A DNA stretch of 64,000 bases from Flagellatimonas centrodinii. Lineage in GTDB: Bacteria > Pseudomonadota > Gammaproteobacteria > Nevskiales > Nevskiaceae. Within the stretch, counting starts at the first letter, position 1, and the number at the start of each line of letters is the position of its first letter. The position numbers and the translations under genes were made by a program. The notes beneath the pieces were generated by a model. That model made no database searches, had not been told where the DNA came from, and worked only from the letters and a program-made list of their open reading frames with translations. The stretch lies in contig NZ_CP092104.1 in assembly GCF_016918765.2 (NCBI RefSeq), forward strand, positions 124,001-188,000, given 5' to 3'. Below, piece by piece: positions 58,624 to 64,000 of the stretch.

Positions 58624-59170
58624 TTTCTTCAAGAACCAGTTCCTCATCGCCATGCCCGGCATGGAAGACGAACAGTTCGCCAACACGGTGTCCCTGTTGT
58701 GCGAGCACAACGATCATGGCGCCATCGGCCTGGTCATCAATCGCCCGCTGGAGCTCACGCTCAGCGACATGATGAAACAGATGGACCTTGATCGCGGCGA
58801 CCTTGACGAGGAGGTCACCGTCTACTGGGGCGGTCCGGTGCAGCCGGAGCGCGGGTTCGTGATTCACCGGGCACCCGGCGAGTGGGAGTCCTGCCTGGCG
58901 TTGGAAGACGACCTCTTCATCACCACCTCCCGTGACATCCTGCGTGCCATCGGCGAAGGCCAGGGCCCGCGCGACTACGTGGTGGTGCTCGGCTACGCCG
59001 GCTGGGACGAGGGTCAATTGGAGGAAGAGGTCATGCGCAACGCCTGGCTGAACACCCCGGTCAACAGCGAGATCATCTTCCACCTGCCGGCGCGGGAGCG
59101 CTGGCAGGCCGCCACCCGCCTGCTGGGGGTGGACGTGACGCAACTGACGTCGACCGCCGGTCACGCCTGA
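58616..59170 (+). CDS. algH: AlgH/YqgE family protein (UPF0301)
   Basis: A 184-aa protein: FFKNQFLIAMPGMEDEQFANTVSLLCEHNDHGAIGLVINRPLE in outline is the UPF0301 signature, with YWGGPVQPERGFVIH (~75-89) and VLGYAGWDEGQLEEEV (~123-138). The family has a flavin-reductase-like fold without cofactor evidence and was named for alginate regulation in Pseudomonas; the biochemical role is unknown. It is almost always next to ruvX, as here (15-nt gap). Confidence 0.93.
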   Translation: MSDFFKNQFLIAMPGMEDEQFANTVSLLCEHNDHGAIGLVINRPLELTLSDMMKQMDLDRGDLDEEVTVYWGGPVQPERGFVIHRAPGEWESCLALEDDLFITTSRDILRAIGEGQGPRDYVVVLGYAGWDEGQLEEEVMRNAWLNTPVNSEIIFHLPARERWQAATRLLGVDVTQLTSTAGHA

Positions 59171-59185
59171 GCCGGTCCCGGGCGC

Positions 59186-59665
59186 ATGGCGGTGATGGCG
59201 TTTGACGTCGGCGAAAAACGGGTTGGTATCGCCGTCGGCGAAGCGCTCACCGGACGCGCCAGCGTACTGCCGACGCTTCCCCCCGATGACTGGATCGCGC
59301 TCAGTCGAACCTGGCGTGACTGGGCCCCCACCGCTGCCGTGGTGGGGTGGCCGCTCACTGAAGAGGGCGCCCTGCAGCCGGCGACCGAACGGGCGCTGCG
59401 CTTTGCCCGTGCCCTGCACGGCCGCTTCGGCTGTCCGGTCTATGCCTGCGACGAACGGTTCAGTTCGCGCGCCGCCGACGATCGCCTGCGTGAAGACCGT
59501 GCCAGCGGCCGCCTCGGCCGGCGGGTCCGCAAAAGCGACCGCGATGCCGAGTCGGCCCGCGTCATTCTCGAACAGTGGTTTTCGCAGGGCGGCGCGGCCG
59601 GCACGCTGCGACTGATGCCGCCGGCTTCCGGCACCGCGAATTTGGGTGATAATGCCGCCCCATGA
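59186..59665 (+). CDS. ruvX: RuvX/YqgF, RNase H-fold nuclease
   Basis: A 159-aa protein with the RNase H-like fold: [19 protein letters not shown] (4-22) holds the first catalytic Asp, [16 protein letters not shown] the middle motif (family GxP), and [16 protein letters not shown] (~90-105) the second acidic motif; Asp in DRDAESA near 127 is the third. It is thought to process pre-16S rRNA or Holliday junctions. Its stop overlaps pyrB by four bases (ATGA). pyrR, which sits between ruvX and pyrB in P. aeruginosa, is absent. Confidence 0.93.
   Translation: MAVMAFDVGEKRVGIAVGEALTGRASVLPTLPPDDWIALSRTWRDWAPTAAVVGWPLTEEGALQPATERALRFARALHGRFGCPVYACDERFSSRAADDRLREDRASGRLGRRVRKSDRDAESARVILEQWFSQGGAAGTLRLMPPASGTANLGDNAAP
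59648..59653 (+). promoter_or_regulatory. -10 hexamer GATAAT, possible leaderless promoter of pyrB
   Basis: GATAAT (preceded by TG with one spacer, TGATAAT) ends 8 nt before the pyrB ATG, within the end of ruvX. It would start transcription very near the ATG and give pyrB-pyrX a separate promoter. The -35 region (CTTCCG, 17 nt upstream) is poor. Confidence 0.4.
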
Positions 59666-60615
59666 CGGCATCGCTCCAGCTCGACGATCAAGGCCGACTG
59701 CGCCACTTCCTGACCCTCGAGGGGCTGCCGGCGCCGTTGCTGACCGCACTGCTCGACCGCGCCGATGCCTTCGTCGACGAGCAGGGGACCGACAAGAAGC
59801 ACGACAGCCTGCTCGGCCGCACCGTCATCAACCTGTTCTTCGAACCGTCGACGCGCACCCGAACCACCTTCGAGCTGGCGGCCAAACGGCTGTCGGCAGA
59901 CGTCCTCAACCTGCAGGTGGCGGCGTCATCCGCGACCAAGGGCGAGACGCTGCTCGACACCCTCAAGACCCTCGAAGCCATGCAGGCGGACATGTTCGTG
60001 GTGCGTCACGATGCCTCCGGCGCCGCGCACTTCTTTGCACGGCATGCAGCGCCCGGAGTGGCCATTCTCAACGCTGGCGATGGTCGCCATGCCCACCCGA
60101 CTCAAGGGCTGCTGGATTTGCTCACCATCCGCCGCCACAAGGGTCGGGTCAATGGACTCAAGGTCTGTATCGTCGGCGATATCCTGCACTCGCGGGTGGC
60201 CCGCTCGGACATCCACGGCCTGCGCACGCTGGGAGCCGCCGAGATTCGGGTGGTGGCTCCGCCAACGCTGATGCCGTCAGGCATTGAGCAGATGGGCGTT
60301 CGCATCTTCCACCAGGTCGATCCGGCGCTGGAGGGTGCCGATGTGGTCATCCTGCTGCGCTTGCAGAAGGAACGGATGTTGGGGGCCTTCCTGCCCAGCC
60401 TCGGAGAATTTCACCGCGACTACGGTCTCAACGCCCGCCGCATGGCGCTGTTGCAGCCCGATGCCATCGTCATGCATCCGGGGCCGATCAACCGGGGCGT
60501 CGAAATCGATGGTGACATCGCCTACGGCCCGCAGTCGGTGATCCTCGATCAGGTGCGGAACGGGATTGCCGCGCGCATGGCCGTCATGGACCTGATTCTC
60601 GGAGGGCGGCGATGA
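59662..60615 (+). CDS. pyrB: Aspartate carbamoyltransferase catalytic subunit
   Basis: A 317-aa enzyme forming carbamoyl-aspartate in pyrimidine synthesis. Carbamoyl phosphate binding: [19 protein letters not shown] (~53-71); then [12 protein letters not shown] (~143-154) and aspartate-binding LRLQKERM (~231). The C-terminal [13 protein letters not shown] matches class A1 ATCases, which in Pseudomonas form dodecamers with an inactive dihydroorotase. No pyrI is present. ATGA overlaps on both sides couple it to ruvX and pyrX. Confidence 0.96.
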   Translation: MTASLQLDDQGRLRHFLTLEGLPAPLLTALLDRADAFVDEQGTDKKHDSLLGRTVINLFFEPSTRTRTTFELAAKRLSADVLNLQVAASSATKGETLLDTLKTLEAMQADMFVVRHDASGAAHFFARHAAPGVAILNAGDGRHAHPTQGLLDLLTIRRHKGRVNGLKVCIVGDILHSRVARSDIHGLRTLGAAEIRVVAPPTLMPSGIEQMGVRIFHQVDPALEGADVVILLRLQKERMLGAFLPSLGEFHRDYGLNARRMALLQPDAIVMHPGPINRGVEIDGDIAYGPQSVILDQVRNGIAARMAVMDLILGGRR

Positions 60616-61880
60616 GCATCCTGATCCGCAATGCCCGCTTGCTCGACCCGGCGCGGGGGCTGGATGTGCGCGGTCATCTCGGCCTGCGCAATCGCTGCAT
60701 CACCCACTTCGGCGATGCCGAGCCGGTCGAACCCTATGACGAGGTGCTGGAGGCGGACGGCCAGTGGATCGTGCCCGGCGCGGTTGACCTCTGTGCCCGC
60801 TTCCGCGAGCCGGGGGACACTGGCAAGGCGGACTTCGCCAGCGAGACGCGCGCTGCGTTCGCCGGTGGTATCACCCGTTTTGCGCTCCCCCCGGATACCC
60901 GCCCGCCGCTGGATACCCCGGCGATGGTGGTGCGGGTGCTGCGCATTTCGAAAGCGGTGCGCAGCCCCTGGGTAGCGCCCCTCGGCGCCCTGACCCGTGA
61001 ACTCGCCGGCAACGCCCTGGCGGAGATGAGTGCGCTCAAGGCTGCGGGCTGTGTTGGCCTGTCCAACGCCCTGCGTCCGCTGCAGGATCCACTGCTGGCC
61101 CGACGTGCCCTTGAATACGCGCACGGCCTGGGGCTGACCATCCATGTGTTTCCGCAAGACCCTGCCCTCGCCGGCCCCGGCTGCGCGCACGAGGGCCCGG
61201 TGGCGACACGGCTCGGTCTGGCCGCCATCCCGGTAGCGGCGGAGGTCGCAGCGCTGCGGTTCTGGATCTCGCTGGTGGAGGACACCGGTGCCCGGGTGCA
61301 TTTCGGTCGGCTGTCGACCGCCCGCGGCGTCGAACTGGTGGAGACCGCGCGAGACCGCGGCCTGCCGATCACCGCTGATGTTGCCGCCCACCAGCTATTT
61401 CTCACCGAGGACCTGATCGACGGCTTCAACGCCCTCGGCCACGTGGTGCCACCGCTGCGGGATGCCGTCGATCGCGACGCCCTGCGCGGCGCAGTCGGTC
61501 GCGGCGCCATCGATGCCGTCTGCTCCGACCATCAACCGCATGAGGCCGATGCCAAGATCAACCCGTTTCCGCTGACGGAGCCGGGCCTGTCAACCCTCGA
61601 AACCCTGTGGCCGCTGGTGTTGCAGCTGGTCGATGACGGTGTGCTCTCACCGTTGGCCGCTGTCGATCGCATCACCGCCGCACCGGCTCGGATTCTTGGG
61701 CTGCCGGCGCCGACACTGGAGGCGGGCGCTGCGGCCGATGTGGTCATGATCGACCCCGATGCCGACTGGACCCTGCAAGCCGCCAAGCTTCTCAGCCGTG
61801 GGCGCCATACGCCCTTCGAAGGCTGGCGCTTTCGTCACAAGGTCAGCGCCTGCTGGCACGACGGCGTCCGCCGCGCCTGA
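60612..61880 (+). CDS. pyrX: Dihydroorotase-like non-catalytic subunit (PyrC'/PyrX)
   Basis: A 422-aa amidohydrolase-fold protein like Pseudomonas PyrC' (423 aa). The zinc-binding DxHxH of active dihydroorotases is replaced: [10 protein letters not shown], with Cys61 and Arg63 where the two His should be (59-68). The later SDHQPHE motif retains Asp-His. It is therefore predicted inactive and needed structurally to hold PyrB in the class A complex. It overlaps pyrB by ATGA and ends the operon. An active dihydroorotase must be encoded elsewhere. Confidence 0.92.
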   Translation: MSILIRNARLLDPARGLDVRGHLGLRNRCITHFGDAEPVEPYDEVLEADGQWIVPGAVDLCARFREPGDTGKADFASETRAAFAGGITRFALPPDTRPPLDTPAMVVRVLRISKAVRSPWVAPLGALTRELAGNALAEMSALKAAGCVGLSNALRPLQDPLLARRALEYAHGLGLTIHVFPQDPALAGPGCAHEGPVATRLGLAAIPVAAEVAALRFWISLVEDTGARVHFGRLSTARGVELVETARDRGLPITADVAAHQLFLTEDLIDGFNALGHVVPPLRDAVDRDALRGAVGRGAIDAVCSDHQPHEADAKINPFPLTEPGLSTLETLWPLVLQLVDDGVLSPLAAVDRITAAPARILGLPAPTLEAGAAADVVMIDPDADWTLQAAKLLSRGRHTPFEGWRFRHKVSACWHDGVRRA

Positions 61881-61907
61881 ACTGCCGACCGCGCGGGGGC
61901 CGTGGTA

Positions 61908-61913
61908 TATAGT
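61908..61913 (+). promoter_or_regulatory. -10 hexamer for pilH
   Basis: TATAGT, close to the sigma-70 -10 consensus, lies 54 nt before the pilH ATG in the 87-bp gap after pyrX. The -35 position (CTGCCG area) is weak. GAGGGAAG serves as the ribosome-binding site downstream. Confidence 0.5.
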
Positions 61914-61967
61914 CTGACGGCGGTCAAAAGCCGCACCGATCTCACTCCAACGCACGAGGGAAGCCGC

Positions 61968-62333
61968 ATGGCGCGCATCATGGTGGTGGACGACTCGCCC
62001 ACCGACGTGGCAAACCTGAGAAACATGCTGAGCAAGGCCGGACATACGGTGCTCGAAGCCGGCGGTGCCGAGGAGGCGATCGAACGAATCCGTGCGGAAA
62101 TGCCGGATTGCGTGGTCATGGACGTGGTGATGCCCGGCGTCAACGGCTTCCAGGCCACCCGCACGCTGTCCAAGGATCCGGCAACCGCCAATATTCCCAT
62201 TGTCGTGGTGAGCGCCAAGAGCCAGGAAACCGACCGAGTCTGGGCCCTGCGTCAGGGTGCCCGCGAGTATCTGGTCAAACCGGTCAAGGAAGCCGACCTC
62301 CTGAGCCGCATCAACACTGTGCTGAACGGCTGA
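61968..62333 (+). CDS. pilH: Response regulator PilH (twitching motility)
   Basis: A 121-aa single-domain receiver. Asp9-Asp10 in VVDDSPT, the phosphorylated Asp52 region in [10 protein letters not shown], and Lys in [11 protein letters not shown] are present. The stretches [15 protein letters not shown] and [22 protein letters not shown] match PilH of P. aeruginosa closely. PilH acts in the Pil-Chp chemosensory pathway controlling pilus retraction and cAMP. The ATG at 61968 has GAGGGAAG upstream. pilJ follows after 32 nt; pilG and pilI are not seen beside it. Confidence 0.9.
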   Translation: MARIMVVDDSPTDVANLRNMLSKAGHTVLEAGGAEEAIERIRAEMPDCVVMDVVMPGVNGFQATRTLSKDPATANIPIVVVSAKSQETDRVWALRQGAREYLVKPVKEADLLSRINTVLNG

Positions 62334-62365
62334 TTCCGTCTTCACGCCACGTTTCGGGGGGAACC

Positions 62366-64000
62366 ATGGCAGATCTCAATACCGCGCGAAGCGCCCTGCT
62401 CCGGCGCGATGTCGCCTTGCTGGTGGCAGCCGTTGTCCTCATTGCCATCGCCCTGGGCGGGTTCTATTTCGGCGGTGCCCAGGAGGCCCGCGATCAGGAC
62501 CTGCTCGAGCTGACTCGTCAGGCCGGCGCCGATGCCCTGGAAATTGCCGAAACCGGTAGCGCTGCCACCCGCGGGGTGACCCCGGATTTCGGGCTTCTCA
62601 GCGCGCGCGTCGAAGATTTCGACTACACCCTCGAGACCCTCCGTAACGGCGACGACATCACCGGAATCGAAGCCGCTCCGGCGGCGGTGTCCGAAGCGGT
62701 GGAGGGCTTGGCAACGACCTGGGAAACGCTCAAGGGCTCGATCAATCAAATCGTTGGTGGTGAATCGGCCTACCGCACCATTCAGCGACAGGCAGCCGAA
62801 ATCGAGCAACAGCTGCCGGCCATCGCCAGCGCTGCCGAAGCGCTGTCGGAACAATTGGCCAGCGGGGGCGCCCCGGTGCGTCAGGTGCAATTGGCAACCC
62901 GCCAGCTTGCCCGTCTCGAACGCGTGGCAGGCGCGCTTCCGGCCGTCCTTGGCGAAGGCCGCAATGCTGCCGAAAATGCCGAGACCCTGCGTGTTGAGAG
63001 CGCCCGCTTTGTCAGCGCCCACGAGCGCCTGATCAGCGGCGACGACACGCTGCCGGCGCTGCGGGACCGCGACGCCATCACGGCCGCCGTCGCCCTGCAG
63101 GAACAGTACCTGCCGATTGCCAATGGCATCGGGACCATCGTCGACTCGGCCGCCACGGTGGATGAGCTGCAGGCCCGCTCGGCCCTGCTGCAAGGACAGG
63201 CAGCAGACCTGCTGGCGGCATCGAAGGCGCTCGAGCAGGCCCTGCTCGACAACATCAAGCCCAACCGTGTGCTGCCGGTGGTAAGTGGTCTGGCGCTGCT
63301 ACTGGCGATCGCCGCCATCGCCGGATTCTTCGTCATCTTCGTCCGCACCGCCCAGAGTGGATCGGCCGAGAGTGAACAACGGGACGCCCGCCAGCAGCAG
63401 GCCATTCTCGGACTGCTCGACGAAATCACCAACCTCGCTGATGGCGACCTCACCGTTGACGTCACGGTCACCGAGGACTTCACCGGCGCCATTGCCGACT
63501 CCATCAATTACACCGTCCAGAACATGCGTGCGCTGGTCGGCACCATCACCAACACCTCCGAGCGGCTGGCGGACAGCGCAGGCGAGACCCGGCAGATTGC
63601 CGCCCGCATGAACCAGGCCTCCGAGCAACAGGCCAAAGACGTGACCGCGGTGACCACGCAGATCGCCGCCACCTCGCAGTCGATGCAGCAGGTCGCGGGC
63701 CGTGCCGAGCAGCTCGCCAAGCAGGCGCAGGAATCGGTCGCGGTGGCCCACAACGGGGCACAAACCGTGGACCGCACCATTCAGGGCATGAACGCCCTGC
63801 GTGAACAGATTCAGGACACCGCGAAACGGATCAAACGCCTGGGCGAGTCGTCCCAGGAAATCGGCAACATCATCGAGTTGATCAACGATATCGCCGAACA
63901 AACCAGCACACTGGCGCTCAATGCCTCGATTCAGGCCGCAATGGCGGGTGAGCAGGGTCGCGGTTTTGCGGTGGTGGCCGAGGAAGTCCAACGCTTGGCC
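62366..64000 (+). CDS. pilJ: Methyl-accepting chemotaxis protein PilJ (partial, runs off the window)
   Basis: The first 545 aa of an open frame truncated by the window edge (PilJ is ~680 aa). First membrane helix at about 17-36 ([20 protein letters not shown]); a helical periplasmic domain of ~265 residues containing two PilJ-type four-helix modules; second helix at about 304-326 ([26 protein letters not shown]); HAMP-like and signalling helices after it. The signalling tip starts to appear ([31 protein letters not shown] in outline). It senses pilus-surface contact, probably via pilin, for the Pil-Chp system. GGGGGGAACC precedes the ATG. Confidence 0.9.
   Translation, partial: MADLNTARSALLRRDVALLVAAVVLIAIALGGFYFGGAQEARDQDLLELTRQAGADALEIAETGSAATRGVTPDFGLLSARVEDFDYTLETLRNGDDITGIEAAPAAVSEAVEGLATTWETLKGSINQIVGGESAYRTIQRQAAEIEQQLPAIASAAEALSEQLASGGAPVRQVQLATRQLARLERVAGALPAVLGEGRNAAENAETLRVESARFVSAHERLISGDDTLPALRDRDAITAAVALQEQYLPIANGIGTIVDSAATVDELQARSALLQGQAADLLAASKALEQALLDNIKPNRVLPVVSGLALLLAIAAIAGFFVIFVRTAQSGSAESEQRDARQQQAILGLLDEITNLADGDLTVDVTVTEDFTGAIADSINYTVQNMRALVGTITNTSERLADSAGETRQIAARMNQASEQQAKDVTAVTTQIAATSQSMQQVAGRAEQLAKQAQESVAVAHNGAQTVDRTIQGMNALREQIQDTAKRIKRLGESSQEIGNIIELINDIAEQTSTLALNASIQAAMAGEQGRGFAVVAEEVQRLA

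Overview
This window is a GC-rich (roughly two-thirds G+C by eye) chromosomal segment of a gammaproteobacterium. Lineage evidence is gene order as well as gene content: thiO / minor-pilin genes / ispH-lspA-ileS-ribF-murJ / rpsT / proB-obgE-rpmA-rplU / ispB, and gshB / algH-ruvX-pyrB-pyrX / pilH-pilJ, are both arranged as remembered from Pseudomonas aeruginosa, but with losses and insertions. Two prominent differences are a second minor-pilin operon and an apbE-centred insertion. A Nevskiales/Xanthomonadales-like organism is plausible; I cannot fix the genus. I saw no rRNA, insertion sequence, integrase, prophage or CRISPR array.

Layout. 0-10 kb: a ZIP-like metal permease behind a Zur-like palindrome, a K+/H+ antiporter, a TerB-like protein, an alpha/beta hydrolase, an exported protein of unknown function with its own strong promoter and terminator, an HTTM-DCC membrane fusion protein, tatD, ilvD and an HNH nuclease pair. 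10-12.7 kb: clpB with a heat-shock promoter. 12.8-29.7 kb: two complete minor type IV pilin operons (fimT-pilV-pilW-pilX-pilY1-pilE, and pilE-like-fimT-pilV-pilW-pilX-pilY1-pilE) on the same strand, separated by thiO on the opposite strand; 11 prepilin-like proteins and two PilY1 proteins. 29.7-42.4 kb: conserved housekeeping block, mostly minus strand, with ispH, lspA, ileS, ribF, murJ, rpsT, proB, obgE, rpmA, rplU, a LysR regulator, tRNA-Pro(CGG) and ispB. 42.5-44.6 kb: SPFH protein, NfeD-like protein, class I amidotransferase. 44.5-47.9 kb (minus): GT2 glycosyltransferase, GtrA flippase and a large DUF2298-like membrane protein, a likely glycan-modification module. 48.1-52.0 kb: zinc acquisition (small DUF2946-like protein, ZnuD-like TonB receptor, AztD-like lipoprotein). 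52.0-54.2 kb: groES-groEL under a CIRCE/sigma-32 region. 54.3-64 kb: thiolase, gshB, apbE, NusG-II protein, Gx transporter, algH, ruvX, pyrB, a non-catalytic dihydroorotase (pyrX), pilH, and pilJ, which runs off the right edge.

How it works together. Pili form the main theme: two sets of tip/priming pilins plus the PilH-PilJ signalling pair. Zinc handling is the second: a ZIP-like permease at the left end and an outer-membrane/periplasmic uptake cluster at 48-52 kb, both with Zur-like sites. Genes are tightly packed, with many 4-bp ATGA/GTGA overlaps, several convergent overlaps and several starts that look leaderless (a -10 hexamer 6-8 nt before ATG).
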